NCBI GenBank assembly: GCA_003254905.1
Contig: QANU01019398.1
Coordinates: forward strand, 402,084-466,083
DNA: 64,000 nt
From: Nissolia schottii
Lineage: Eukaryota; Streptophyta; Magnoliopsida; Fabales; Fabaceae
Direction: 5' to 3'
Shown here in pieces: positions 35,840 through 48,000 of the stretch. Made by a program: the position numbers and the translations under genes. The notes beneath the pieces were generated by a model. It searched no databases. It was not told the DNA's origin and was given only the letters and a program-made list of their open reading frames with translations. The first letter of the stretch is position 1. Each line of letters opens with the position of its first letter.

Positions 35840-36016
35840 ACCAACGGGGGTTGATACAAGTGGTAAGCGGTTTGGTATCGCTTAAGCAAGGTCCCGAGTT
35901 TGAGATCTTGTGAACGCAGTTATCCCCGCTGGGAGACTCACCCGCCATAACTAGGTGCGCGACCCGGGTCGACCCGGATCAGTCAAGGCTAAGCCTTGGA
36001 TACCGGGCAGACAACC
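35840..36016 (+). mobile_element. tRNA-derived SINE, full-length copy with target duplication
   Basis: Begins ACCAACGGGGGTTGATACAA with box A-like ACAAGTGGTAAGCGG and box B-like CCCGAGTTTGAGATC, and ends GGATACCGGGCAGACAACCT. It is flanked by TAAAAAAATGTTTCCA at 35824-35839 and again (one extra A) at 36017-36033, a typical LINE-mediated target duplication. Such SINEs are transcribed by RNA polymerase III when active. A second copy lies inverted at 38304-38445. Confidence 0.8.
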
Positions 36017-36033
36017 TAAAAAAAATGTTTCCA

Positions 36034-37259
36034 CATTTATTTATTTATTCATTCACTACTAACAATGTTTGTCCTTAGTCTTGCCTCTAAACTTACTGAA
36101 ATTTGTATAGGTATTTATAGGTGACTTACTAATTACTAACAATAAAACTAAGAAATTGAACACAATTCATGATGAGGTGAACCAACTTCCATTTACACAA
36201 ATTTAGTAACATTGATTTTTGAAGTGAAAATTTCTCAATTAGTCAATTACTTACTTAATTACAAAAATTAGGCATAATTAAAAATGTGTTTTTTTTAGTT
36301 ACGTAGTACGTGATAAAAACTTTCCCTCCATATATGATATCATTGTATAATGATATGTAAACTCAAACTCAAGCAAACAACTGGACACACTGTATTATTT
36401 ATGGAGTTGGTCTTAAGATCGACATTTGCAGTTGCAATGTGGGTTTTGGTGCAAATTGCATAAACAATTCTGCCAAGTCATGATGCCAATTTTTTGTCCA
36501 CAAACTGGCTCTATATATTATCAACATAATTTGGGTGGGTGCACATTGTCAAATTTTTTTATTTTTATTTTTTAGTTTTTTAAAAAAGAGATAAAATTAA
36601 GTCCAAAATATTACCCATACGGCATAGGCTCACAGTGCCTCAGGGAATGAGATGTGTTATCCCCTGACCTTATTATGGTTAGCTGGCATAAGAATATTAA
36701 TTTTATTTACATTAAAAAAGTAAGATGCAGAAAAAAAAAAAAGGTAAATTTACTGGCGAGTGGTACATGTGCGTCACCGATGGATAGAGCCCTTGACTTT
36801 TGGGCAAGAATTTGTCTGCTGTTAAATGCGTTTAGGCGCAAAGTTCACACTTTATAGCTTAGTCATCTAAGCCAAGCTATATATGCTTCTTTTTCTTTTC
36901 TTCCCTTAAATTTACTAACTTTTTATCTTTATAATAATGAATAAAAAATTAATCATGTTAAACTACCTAGAAGTCATTCGAAGAGTATACTAATCTGAAG
37001 ATCCTCGACATTTCGTAGCCATTATGTATTCGTGAATAATGGTTAGTATCAATGGTTTGAGATTTACAGCTTCTCGCGCTAATTAAGCTTTCTTAAGAAT
37101 ACTCGACTTAACAAATTGTAATAACTAACAACATAATATTTGAACACAACAAAAATATGAAGGAAAAATCCACAAGTGCAACGTTGGACAGGTTTTAAAC
37201 CCTGCTCAATCCAATTTGTCATGGGGCAAATTTAAAACACAACCCAAGTGGGTCATGTA
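36034..37259. other. AT-rich intergenic region, no gene recognised
   Basis: No supported coding frame. An A-rich run is at about 36729-36741. The sequence 36750-36850 is slightly GC-richer but shows no gene. Confidence 0.35.
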
Positions 37260-37797
37260 TACCATATACCTCTAGATCGAATATAAATTTCGTCCCTAAA
37301 TTCCAAAATAGAAAAACATACTTGAACTACTAAATTGTCACTTACAAATGAAAGTAAATTATTTGAGCCCTTAAACCAAGGGGCAACATAGCTAGAAAAT
37401 AGCCAGAGAACAAGGAAATTGAACTGAATTTTCATTTACTTGAGAAAACGAGTTACAAATCTCTTATATAGAAGAGAGGATACATGATTGGAGAGATTAA
37501 CTAACTAATTAAATGAATTCCTAATTAGGTAATGACATGCAGAAATAACAGAAAACAGAATTGGTGAGACTAGCACTGTTCCATTGCTTTGAGGGTTTGT
37601 ATTCGGGTTAAGCATGAACCGGCCAATAATATACTCTGTAGGCTGCAGACCCCTGAAAGACACAAATCACACAACAAATATGTTAAATTTAAAGGTGTCA
37701 CGGCCAGGCTTGGAGTAAGAGAGATAGAGAGAATTGGAGTGAGAGAATGTGAATATGAAGAAATGAAATTGTTGAGTACTGAATCACTTGAAGGATT

Positions 37798-37829
<32 letters not shown>

Positions 37830-38256
37830 NAATCAGATAACGGAGAATCTGCTTAATAGCCTTCCAGTGAGCGTCTAGAGGATTTTGCATAAATTGGCAA
37901 ACTTTATTAACACAAAAACTAAGTTCAGTAATTGTGAGATATTGAAGACTACCCACCACAATCCTATATAGACTGGCATATTCCAAGTTGTTGATAAATG
38001 GAGTTGGATAAGGCTTAGCTGCAGACATGGATGATTTCTTTAATAGATCTTCAACATACTTAGCTTGGGAGAGGATGAGACCACCAGACTTGGTTGGAGA
38101 GACTTGAATACCCAAAAAATAATGCAAAGAACCCATATCTTTGAGGGCAAAAGCAGAATTTAGTTGTGATAAGAGTAGCCATTTATGTTTAGTGATGATA
38201 TATAAGACATAATTTATTGAATCTATTTTATATTTGATTTTATGATGATAAGACAT
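37260..38256 (-). mobile_element. Ty1/copia retrotransposon fossil (reverse transcriptase / RNase H part and LTR-like end)
   Basis: On the minus strand the part from about 38190 to 37835 reads like the C-terminal end of copia reverse transcriptase: ALKDMGSLHYFLGIQV, SQAKYVEDLL and HWKAIKQILRYL. A (TA)n run with one N (37800-37830) follows, then an LTR- or leader-like segment with TATATAAGAG near 37463. The element is partial and broken. I cannot date it. Confidence 0.75.
37799..37830. repeat. (TA)n microsatellite ending in one N
   Basis: About 15 TA units within the copia fossil. The single N at 37830 marks uncertain assembly. Confidence 0.9.
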
Positions 38257-38303
38257 AAAAATATGACAAATAACTTAAAATACCATTTGAGTTTTTTTCT
38301 TTT

Positions 38304-38445
38304 AGGTTGTCTGTCCGGTATCCAAGACTTAGCATTGACTAAGTCGGGTCGACCCATGTCGCACACCTGGCTATGGCGGGTGAGTCTCGAGACCTTGCTT
38401 AAGGGATACCAAGCCGCTTACCACTTGGACCAACCCCCGTTGGTT
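38304..38445 (-). mobile_element. tRNA-derived SINE, second copy with internal deletion
   Basis: Inverted copy of the SINE at 35840-36016: it ends GATACCGGACAGACAACCTAA on the minus strand and begins ACCAACGGGGGTTGG. It lacks about 37 nt between AAGGTC and GAGACTCACCCGCC, which removes the box B-like promoter. No clear target duplication. Confidence 0.75.
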
Positions 38446-38639
38446 AAATCATGAACATTTAAAATACTTTATAGAGGTTTCATTTTTAATTAACTAATTA
38501 ATTAAATTAAGATTAATAGTTGAGTTAGGATACCTTATGTCTAAAATTTTAAAGATCAATCACTATAATTTCAATCATGAGAATATATTATGTCAAAAAA
38601 TACTTAATTTCAATCAACAGAATATCTTATATTCAAATG

Positions 38640-38828
38640 CACAAACATTATATGTAATAATGTACAAATTTTATTTTCACGAGTGCACAAATATTACAAA
38701 TTTGTAGATAATATTCTCAACTATATTTAATTAAGTGAATAAACATTACAAACGTTAAAACATAAACTTTATGTATATAAGTACGAGGTGTATGTTTTGT
38801 GTATATTTTTTGGTATACATATTGTAGA
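38640..38828 (+). repeat. MITE-like element, family M1 copy D (5'-truncated)
   Basis: Carries CACGAGTGCACAAATATTAC and AAACTTTATGTATATAAGTA and ends TTTTTTGGTATACATATTGTAG, as in copies B and C. The left terminal repeat is missing. Confidence 0.65.
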
Positions 38829-39363
38829 AGCAACTTTATATATAGGATACTTTAAAAATAAAAACAGTACACGAGAAGGAAAGAATCGCATGAAATCTCT
38901 GAATTCAATACAAAACCTACAAAATAAATTAATGCACATGACACAGAGTGCTAATGAAACAAAAACAAAAAAACAGAACATTATTTTATTTTTAAGTATG
39001 GGTATAAACAGAGTATTTTTTTTTTCTTTTTCTTATTGCAACCCCAAGAAGAAAAAAATACAAATAACCGTTGCGAGACAATGGACACGTGGCGTCACGT
39101 CGACCCACCTATCGCCTTCAATCCCTCTTCGGATTCTCTGGCACTTCATGCCATCGCTCCCTTGTCTCGTTCGCTTCTGTTTTCGTTCTTCACAGGAAAA
39201 ATACACACTCACTCTCTCTCTCTCTACCCGTGAAGAAGCCATCACGCTTCTTCCCTTCTCTTTCACTTTCAGTTGGAAACAAAATAAAAAATAAATTAAA
39301 AGTAAAAACACAGTCACCAATTGAAATTCAAGCTGCGATTTCTTCACCCCGGAAACCCTTTCA
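38829..39363 (+). promoter_or_regulatory. Promoter and leader of the lectin receptor kinase gene
   Basis: Intergenic sequence leading to the ATG at 39364. It contains CACGTGGCGTCACGTCGACC near 39088-39107, an ACGT-core (G-box/ABRE-like) word repeated twice, and a (CT)n tract at 39210-39226. No strong TATA box at the expected distance was found. Confidence 0.35.
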
Positions 39364-41475
39364 ATGTCGCTACTTACCTTCTTCACATTCTTCTTCTTCT
39401 TCTTCTTCAGAGCCGTAACCGCCACCACCGAGTTTGACTTTGGGACCTTAACATTGAGCAGCCTCAAGCTCCTCGGCGACGCTCACTTGAACAACGGCAC
39501 CGTGAGCCTCACGCGCGACCTCGCCGTCCCCAACTCCGGCGCTGGCAGGGCACTCTACTCCCGTCCGGTGAGATTCCGTCAGCCGGGAGCCCGTTCTCCG
39601 GCGAGCTTCAGGACATTCTTCTCGTTCTCCGTCAAGAACCTCAACCCTTCCTCCATTGGCGGAGGCCTCGCCTTCGTCCTCTCACCGGACGACGACTCAC
39701 TCGGCGACGCCGGCGGCAGTCTCGGCCTCGCCGGCGGTGACTCTCCCTCCGCCTCGGCCTTCGTCGCCGTCGAATTTGACACGTTGATGGACCCCGCATT
39801 CAAGGATATTAACGGGAACCACGTCGGCGTGGACCTCAACGCCATGATTTCGGCGCAGGTCTTCGATTTGGGCTCCATTGACGTCGATCTCAAGAGCGGC
39901 GACACCGTGAACGCGTGGATCGAGTTCGAAGGATCCAACAAGGCGCTGAGCGTGTGGGTCTCGTACTCGAATCTAAAGCCGAAGGAGCCGATTGTGACTC
40001 TGAATCTCGACGCCGATCGATACCTCAACGATTTCATGTACGTAGGGTTCTCTGGTTCTACCCAAGGAAGCACCGAGGTTCACAGTGTTGAATGGTGGAG
40101 TTTTTCCTCTTCTTTCGAGTCCTCACCGCCGGGTACGGCTGATGTGCCGGCGCCGCCGCCACCGCCGGCGGTTACACTTGCGAACCCGAGCGCCAATTCG
40201 GTTGCGTCGCCGCCACCTTCGTTGGCGCCTTCGGCTAATGTTCAACAAAAAGAGAGTAAGTCTTCTTGTCACAGCGGTTTGTGTAAGGAAGGTTTGGGTG
40301 CGGTTGCTGGGGTTGTAACCGCTGGTGCTTTTGTTCTTGCTCTGTTTGCCGGTGCATTGATTTGGGTTTACTCTAAGAAGTTCAAGAGTGTGAAGAAATT
40401 GGATACTCTTGGTTCTGAGATCATTAAGATGCCTAAGCAGTTTAGCTATAAGGAGCTTAAGGCTGCTACCAAGTGCTTCAATGCTAATAGGATCATTGGC
40501 CATGGGGCGTTTGGGACTGTGTATAAGGGGGTTTTTCCCGAGAGTGGCGAGATTGTTGCGGTGAAGAGGTGTAGCCATAGCAGCCAGGGTAAGAATGAGT
40601 TCTTGTCTGAGTTGTCCATAATTGGGACCCTTAGGCATAGGAATCTTGTTAGGCTTCAGGGTTGGTGTCACGAGAAAGGTGAGATTCTGTTGGTGTACGA
40701 CTTGATGCCCAATGGGAGTTTGGACAAGGCCTTGTTCGAAGCCAGGACGCCTCTGCCTTGGCCTCACCGGCGCAAGATTTTGCTGGGGGTCGCATCCGCA
40801 CTGGCCTACCTGCATCAGGAGTGTGAGAATCAGGTGATTCATAGGGACATTAAGACTAGCAACATTATGTTGGATGAAGGGTTTAATGCCCGGCTCGGGG
40901 ATTTTGGTTTGGCGAGGCAAACTGAGCATGACAAGTCCCCGGATGCCACAGTGGCAGCCGGAACAATGGGGTACCTGGCACCAGAGTATCTTCTAACAGG
41001 TAAAGCTACTGAGAAGACCGATGTGTTCAGTTACGGCGCGGTGGTCCTTGAGGTTGCCAGTGGGAGAAGACCTATAGAGAAAGAGAATGCCAATGGGGCT
41101 GGCAAAGTTGGGGTTAGCAGCAATTTGGTGGAATGGGTTTGGAGTCTGCACCGGGAAGGCCGGTTGCTATTGGCGACTGATCCGAGGCTTGAGGATGAGT
41201 ATGATGAAGCGGAGATGAGGAGGGTGCTGTTGGTAGGGCTTGCTTGCTCCCATCCTGACCCATTGACTAGGCCTACTATGAGGAGTGTAGTTCAGATGCT
41301 GGTTGGTGAGGCTGAAGTGCCTATTGTCCCAAGAACCAAGCCATCCACAGGTTTTAGTACCTCACACTCTCACCTATTGCTGAGCTTGCAAGATAGTGTA
41401 TCTGACTGTGATGGAATAATCACCATTTCTACCTCCACATCAGAGAACAGCTTCATTGGGGAGGATATACTCTGA
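39364..41475 (+). CDS. L-type lectin-domain receptor-like kinase (LecRK, clade VIII-like), 703 aa
   Basis: One uninterrupted exon, as is usual for this family. Residues 1-22 are a signal peptide rich in Phe. Residues ~23-252 are a legume-lectin domain with the metal-site segments AVEFDT (Glu137, Asp139) and GNHVGVD (Asn152, Asp157). A Pro-rich linker (~255-300) leads to one membrane span at ~310-336 (GAVAGVVTAGAFVLALFAGA). The kinase domain runs ~372-645: glycine loop GHGAFGTVYKG from 379, VAVKR with Lys401, HRDIKTSN with Asp495, DFG at 513-515, and GTMGYLAPEYL. It is an RD kinase with all catalytic residues. It sits in the plasma membrane with the lectin outside. Ligand unknown; clade VIII assignment is from overall wording. 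The exon is GC-rich. Confidence 0.95.
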   Translation: MSLLTFFTFFFFFFFRAVTATTEFDFGTLTLSSLKLLGDAHLNNGTVSLTRDLAVPNSGAGRALYSRPVRFRQPGARSPASFRTFFSFSVKNLNPSSIGGGLAFVLSPDDDSLGDAGGSLGLAGGDSPSASAFVAVEFDTLMDPAFKDINGNHVGVDLNAMISAQVFDLGSIDVDLKSGDTVNAWIEFEGSNKALSVWVSYSNLKPKEPIVTLNLDADRYLNDFMYVGFSGSTQGSTEVHSVEWWSFSSSFESSPPGTADVPAPPPPPAVTLANPSANSVASPPPSLAPSANVQQKESKSSCHSGLCKEGLGAVAGVVTAGAFVLALFAGALIWVYSKKFKSVKKLDTLGSEIIKMPKQFSYKELKAATKCFNANRIIGHGAFGTVYKGVFPESGEIVAVKRCSHSSQGKNEFLSELSIIGTLRHRNLVRLQGWCHEKGEILLVYDLMPNGSLDKALFEARTPLPWPHRRKILLGVASALAYLHQECENQVIHRDIKTSNIMLDEGFNARLGDFGLARQTEHDKSPDATVAAGTMGYLAPEYLLTGKATEKTDVFSYGAVVLEVASGRRPIEKENANGAGKVGVSSNLVEWVWSLHREGRLLLATDPRLEDEYDEAEMRRVLLVGLACSHPDPLTRPTMRSVVQMLVGEAEVPIVPRTKPSTGFSTSHSHLLLSLQDSVSDCDGIITISTSTSENSFIGEDIL

Positions 41476-44400
41476 TGGAAAAAACTTTTGGTTGGGGACC
41501 ATACCATTTTTAATTATTGACTCATAGTGTAAATAGAGAGAGATAATGTATTCATTTGTTCATGTATGTAAATGACAATAACATGCAATTTAAGGGGCCT
41601 TGAGAAAGGAATTTTGGGGGTTTATGCAAATTCTGCCTCTAAGTACTCACAATAATTCATGGCAGAGTGGTGGAGTTAACACCTTTTCGCACTAATTAAT
41701 TGGAGGGGTTCTTCTCATGCTGCGGGGGGCAATGCAAGATGTTGGTGTGGAATGTTACAGGCAATCAAGGGAAGGTTATGGAACTTTACATAGATTATTG
41801 CACTAGTTTTAATTGATGCCCAGTTGTATAGAGCAAGTTGGAATTAAGTAACTGATGCCATAAACAGGCTTTTCTTTGGGCAATTTTAAGTCACCTATCT
41901 GAAGCCTTCTCCTTTGACATGTCAATCCAGGTTTTGTATCTTCCACTTATAAAAAATATTGATTATATATTTTTTTCTTTTTCTGTTTTTGTATATATGT
42001 ATTCTTGCATTGCAGTCTATTTTTGTACCATTGGTAGTTCCAATTCTATATATCCTAATGAGATTCCACTTATTCAGTTGGTTGATAATTAATTGAGCTC
42101 ATAATGCCTCAGCTTCTCATGTGGTTCATTTATTGAAACTGGGGTAATGGTCTACTATTTTCTACACTAGTATGCCTTCTCTCAGAATCTTCCTGCAATT
42201 ACTGACCGGTGTTCTAGAATCCCTGCTGGAAAACTATATATTAAATTGTTATAAGGGCATCGTTTCTTTCTCTTCCACATTCTCACCACTTATTTTACAA
42301 TTTTGCGATGAGGGTATTAATGGATGGTGGTCCTGGTCACATATGGTACTGGTTAAATTTCTTGATGGCTTGATGTATACCATACATCCTTTTTTGAGAA
42401 AATGAAATTAAATGAGTCATATTTTTTCTGGAAGCGAAGTTCAATCTATATTGTTTTGTATGTATTCCTTTTTTCTAGAAAATAAAGGGAAAGTAAGATA
42501 AGAAGCATAGCCGAGGTAATGTCTGTTGCATGAATCATCCCACCCTGATCTTTCCTCTTTTTTCTACTAATAAGTGATAAGTCTAATCTTAACTGTGGCA
42601 CTTGTCAGCTGGAGTTAGGAAACATCATCTGGTCTTAATCTCAACAAAGTAATTTTCTTTTTCTTCTATGAGATCACTTTCTTTTTCCTGATATTTGTTA
42701 TTGCCTCAAGCTGCAAAATCTTCTCTCTGTTTCAATGGATTGAGGCTACAGTAGTGGACTTCCTTACGGCTTTGGTTTACTGTGATACTGGCCAGTTTCT
42801 GTAGATTGATTGTGATTTGTGAATTCCTAGCTTTGATGCTCTCCAGTTGGGCCTGTCTAGTTTAAGAAAATATTTCTTTTTTTCATTTCATGTTTTTAAT
42901 ATTAGTTACAAAAACTTTCATGTTAGTTTCATTTTGTTTTATGTTTTTAAGATTGTATGTAAGAAAACTATTAAGTTTACAAAATTCTGAAAATCAGTAA
43001 ATAGAATAAAAATAAGGTGACGTACTAAAAGGAAGAAATAGAAAGGGGAATTAAAAATTCTGAAATTAAATAGGCTCTTAAACTTCCTTAGATTTCCTAC
43101 TCACCTATAGAAGGACATCCCATTTGCTTCTGTTTCTGTGTGCCATTAGAACTTTATTGTAGGTATATGTACGTGCTGTATTGTCCTCTTGGCTGACCAA
43201 ACGCATCATCTTGATGTCCAATAAGTTATGAATTATTTTGTTAGCTGCTTCTTATTTACTTTCTTACTTTGGTCCTTTTTAAGTCCTTTGTATTATTGAC
43301 AGCTTGGGTTGAAGTCTCAAGTAGGGTATGGTCTAGGCCTATGCCTTTTTTTTGCCTTAGAAATGACTTAAAGACACACCAATGATTAATGTACGAGAGT
43401 TTGAGAAATCTGGGGGATTTATGCAATGAAATTAGGTGAAAACTAGTCAGTTTTTTTTCGTCTAAACGCTTAATTTTGGTTTAAAAAGTTCATATGCTCT
43501 TCTTTCTGGGCAGGGCTTATCAGACTGCACACGTTATCGAGACTGTTACATGCCTGTGACAACTATAGTTGATAAAATGTGATCAATTTACCCAGCAATC
43601 ATCAACACAAACTCCCTACTTTATTGGCCTCACATTGACAGATGACAATCCTAGGCTTCTAGCTTGGTTCTCTCAGGTCAAAAAGATCCAATAGTTACGA
43701 CGAAGAATTGGAGCCCAATGAGCAAGTCTATTCATGATGTTGCTGTCACCAGACTATTTTTATACAATAGGTCACGTTGTTACCCCTGTAAAACGGAACT
43801 TTAAACGAGCACCTTGTTTCAACCTATAGTTGCAGGTGAATTGATATACGCATTAAAATATTGAGACGCAAAGTCGCAAAGTGAAACATAACTTTCTTTC
43901 CGAAGACTAAAATACCTCAGATATTAGAAGACGACAAAATATAGCCTCAACACATAGTAAAATAAAATCACGAGATTGGTTTGACAGGGAAGAGATTGGA
44001 TAATATGAGATTTTTTATTCAAATTTCATGTAATTTTTTAAATAAAAAAAAACATACATTTTTATTTATTCATACATATATACACACTCATATACACACA
44101 GCCAATAAAAAATAAATTAAGAGTAAATATTTAAAATGGCTCTTGACATTTTTAATTTGACATTAAATTAGTCCCAATAAAATGTTTTACATCAACTTAG
44201 TCATGTTGATATCACTGTTAAATTTCTTTAACTGCATTACATATCAATCTTACGTGACATCAAATTTGAATATTAAAAAAGTTAAAAATAAAATTAAAAG
44301 AAAAAAAAATAAAATTCCAGGGCTTCTTTTTCATCTCCCTTTACCCAGAATCCCGCTGCCTTCGTCTCACACACATGGCGCTCACCAGCTAGCTCCCTTC

Positions 44401-44480
44401 CCACACCAAGCATCTGGAGCTGTTTATTGGCGACGCATCCTCGCTCATGCTCCCTCCTTCCACCATTTCTGAATCTCCTC
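41476..44480. other. 3' region of the receptor kinase and intergenic spacer
   Basis: Contains the 3' untranslated region and about 2.5 kb of spacer. Short open frames (for example 42172-42405) show no recognisable domain. A pyrimidine- and GC-richer patch at 44320-44480 has no supported gene. Confidence 0.4.
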
Positions 44481-44990
44481 CCACTGCAATGCAGCCTCGA
44501 AATGACATGGATTGATGAGATAGGAAATGAACATAATACTTGCAGCCATTTAAATATTGATGAGATAGGAGTAGGCCCCCAAATGTCTGTATACACAGAA
44601 TCAAAACTAGGAAAAGGAAGCTGCTCCATTTTCCCTAAGCAACAAGCAGTGCAGACTGAATAGAAATTTTACAAGATTGCAATACTTTGGAAACAATTGA
44701 GTTGGAGGGGTGACCAAATCTCAAAATCAGCATTTTTGGTTGATGATAGATGTGTTGCCAAAGGAGTAGAGTCCATTTTTAATGGTTCCTTGGAGAATTA
44801 CCTCCTTGGTACCACCCTGAGTTTTGACATAGCAAGCATTAGCATGGAATTCAAGAAAGACATTGTTATCTCTAGCAAATTGAGGTACACTAATTAGGTT
44901 TTTAGTAATGCTAGGAACATGCAGCAAACTGTTTTAATTTCAAACTGTTGTCACTTACTCAAATACACTCCTTTCATGGTTACACATGCT
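44481..44990 (-). mobile_element. Ty1/copia retrotransposon fossil (gag-pre-integrase / integrase start)
   Basis: The minus strand reads LLHVPSITKNLISVPQFARD and EFHANACYVKTQ in the gag-pre-integrase part, then a short integrase-like segment with VYTDIWGP. The family is copia from these marks. It is a small, broken internal piece without LTRs, lying just downstream of the glutamate decarboxylase gene. Confidence 0.8.
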
Positions 44991-45025
44991 CAAAGTTATT
45001 TAAAACATGCTTGCTTTCTTTCTAA

Positions 45026-48000
45026 TTAACAAACAACATTCATCTTCTTCCTGTCCATGACAAACTTCTTCCAAATCGAAGCGATTTCCCTCTGAGTCTC
45101 CAAAGCAGTCTTCTTAGCAAGCAGCACTTTGTGGCCACCATTGTTGACACCTTGTTCCCCTGTGACTCGTAAGGTGGCGGTGCTCACCACCTTGGCAGGA
45201 ATCAAATCAAGCTCGTGCAGTACTTTCTGGACATCGATGACAAGGCGCTCGGCGAGGGTGCGGGAGAAGTCCTCCCTGATGACAACGCGCAACACGGTCA
45301 CGTGCTGCGCATCAGGGGGCATGGTGTATGCCGGAACTATCCAACCGAAGCGCCTCAGCATGTCAGAGACTTTGAACTCATCGAAGTGCTTGCGCTCCTT
45401 CAGTGTGAAGGCCACCAATGGCACACCATCGTCCTTCGACACAATGTTGAAACGACCACTTTTCTCCAGTCCCTCCTTCAGCACTATCATGTTGTCCCTG
45501 CAATTCTCCATCACATTTCTGTATCCCTACAAAACCCCCATTTGCCATCTTATTCACTTAACATTTTACAAGTGTCGAATAACACCGCATCAATAACAAA
45601 ATGGATATGCCTTAATACCTCATAACCCAAACGGATTAGTTGGTAATACTGAGCAATAACTTGGCTGGAACCTGCATTGCATATATATTTATTTGATGAA
45701 AGGAATCAGTCTAATCAAGCATACATAGAAGCTAATAAAGAGTTATGTTATACACACCCTGTTCGTCATTAAATGGGATCATATCTAATGATGGATGAAA
45801 TGTGAATCAACATATATAGTATTTCACTTTAAATGAGTACAATTAACATCAAATTAGTAATTCAGGTCTTCTAGTTAATAGTTAAACCAATTGAGTTTGT
45901 CAAATTATGTTACCTTTGGAGAAATTGAGAGTAAAGGTGGGTTGGTCAGCTCCAAGATAGTTGATATGGAAGATGAGTTCCTCAGGAAGGTCTTCTTTGC
46001 TTCTCCAAATGACCCAACCAATACCAGCATAGACAAGACCATACTTGTGGCCACTTACATTGATGCTCTTCACCAATGGCAAACGAAAGTCCCACTCAAG
46101 CTCTGGATAAATAAATGGGGCTATGAATCCACCACTGGCTGCATCCACATGAATTGGAGTGTCCCATCTGCCAAAGGATTTCATGTCAACTCAAGTCTAA
46201 GGCTACCTTTTTAATAGAAATTCTTATATGCTCGAAAAAAAAAAAGAGTACCATATTCCATTTGTATTTTTAGCAGCTCAAGTTATTGTATTAAAAAAAA
46301 TTGTTATTTGTGTACAAATAGCATTACTCTTAGCAACAATAAATTTGTACCAAGGCCACATTTATTATAAGATTTTGGCTTAAAGCTACATTTTTTTACT
46401 GCATTTAAAAGTGTGTTTTATAATATAAAAATGAACATGTTTATTGACAAAGACAACACTTCATAATACTTTAGTTTACCATTAATTTGGTAACTTCGTA
46501 AAAGTGGCTTCTTAGTTTTTACCTTTAAAAACGTAGTCTTTGTTAAAAACAAATACTATGAAAGTATAACCTTTCTTATAATGTATTTTGAAACTAAGGG
46601 TTTTTCACACTAACGTAAAGTATTATAAAACATTGTCTTTGTCAATAAAAGTGTTTTTTATACTATAAAACACAATTTTTTAATTGTGGTTGATTAAAAA
46701 AATGTGATCTTATATCAAATTTGTTGCAGTGTAATTGAAACAAATGACTTATTGCATTCTGAAATCACTTAAGAATTCTATCAAGCTTATACTTACTACA
46801 CGAAATAAAAAGCAAATAACTCAATCAATGTTTGCAACACAAACTATCGTAGAGATAGAGAGAGATCTATAAATACCCAGTTTGCTTATTCTTTTCAGTT
46901 AGGAGATCATTTAAGCGTTTGACATCTTCAAACTCTCCATTGAGTGTGGAACCAAGGATTGCAGCAACACAAATTGTGTTCTCATCCACCATCTCCACTG
47001 CCTTTTCAGGGTCCATTACATAGTATCCATCACGCAGTTTCACCTCCTTCAGTTCCACCTCGAAGTACCTTGCAAATTTCTCCCAGCATACCTTCCACAT
47101 GTGCAAGAAACAATCAATTGATTTTTCAAAAACAATTATCAACAAAATAAAAATTCGAGATTGTTATTGTTTTACTCATTCATCTCATCATATATTATCA
47201 TATTAGTTCTAAGTGTTTGATTTTTATAACGATTACTTTAAAAGGCACACATATAATAAGATGTGATATAATTAATGACATGTAATTAATTTCCAATGTA
47301 AAATAATTTACTGTAATAGTGAGGAGATTAATTTTCATACACTAATTTTACACGTCCACATAAACAAAAGTATTTGAGTCTTATTCTTCACTATTTTAAA
47401 AGTCTCTCGTATAATAACACATAATTAAATGACAATTTAAAAGTGTAAAACTCTTTTTACATGTCAAGTACATAAAAATTAATCTCATCAGCTAATCAAA
47501 TATTGAAAAAATGACATGAGAAAAATATATTTGTACCTGAACATTGGCACCAGTAACAATGTTGGGCTTGTCATAAGGCTTCCCTTCCAGTTTCCTTTTG
47601 TTCTGCCACATCCTTTTGAAGGCCAATCCAGCCAACATGATAGCCTCAGAGGAGCCAACAGTGCCAACACCAACAGCAGTCTCTGACTCTTGAAGGGGCG
47701 CATTGAACAGATGAGCTATCATGTTTACACATCGATTCTGAATTTGTATACAAGTCAAAATGTTATTGTCAGAGATCAACTATCCAAAGAAATGTCATTG
47801 ACTTTATAAAACTTGTCTTTTTTAATGGCTAGGCATTTATAAATATAATAGTTGACCAATTAAATCATTTTATATATGTCACTTTTTAAATAATGAATAA
47901 AAAAAATTAAGGTTATCTTTATTTTCTCTGATTTTTAGTTTCTTAAAAAAAAGTGTAATTTTTATCCACTAACTGTATAAAAAATTTTATACTGTCATTT

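Noticed and set aside
40123-40929. Minus-strand frame of 268 codons inside the receptor kinase
   Set aside because: It is the antisense of a conserved GC-rich kinase coding region and has no domain of its own.
46867-47145. Plausible Met start within GAD exon 3 giving a short separate protein
   Set aside because: The region is an internal GAD exon. The upstream codons are intron sequence.
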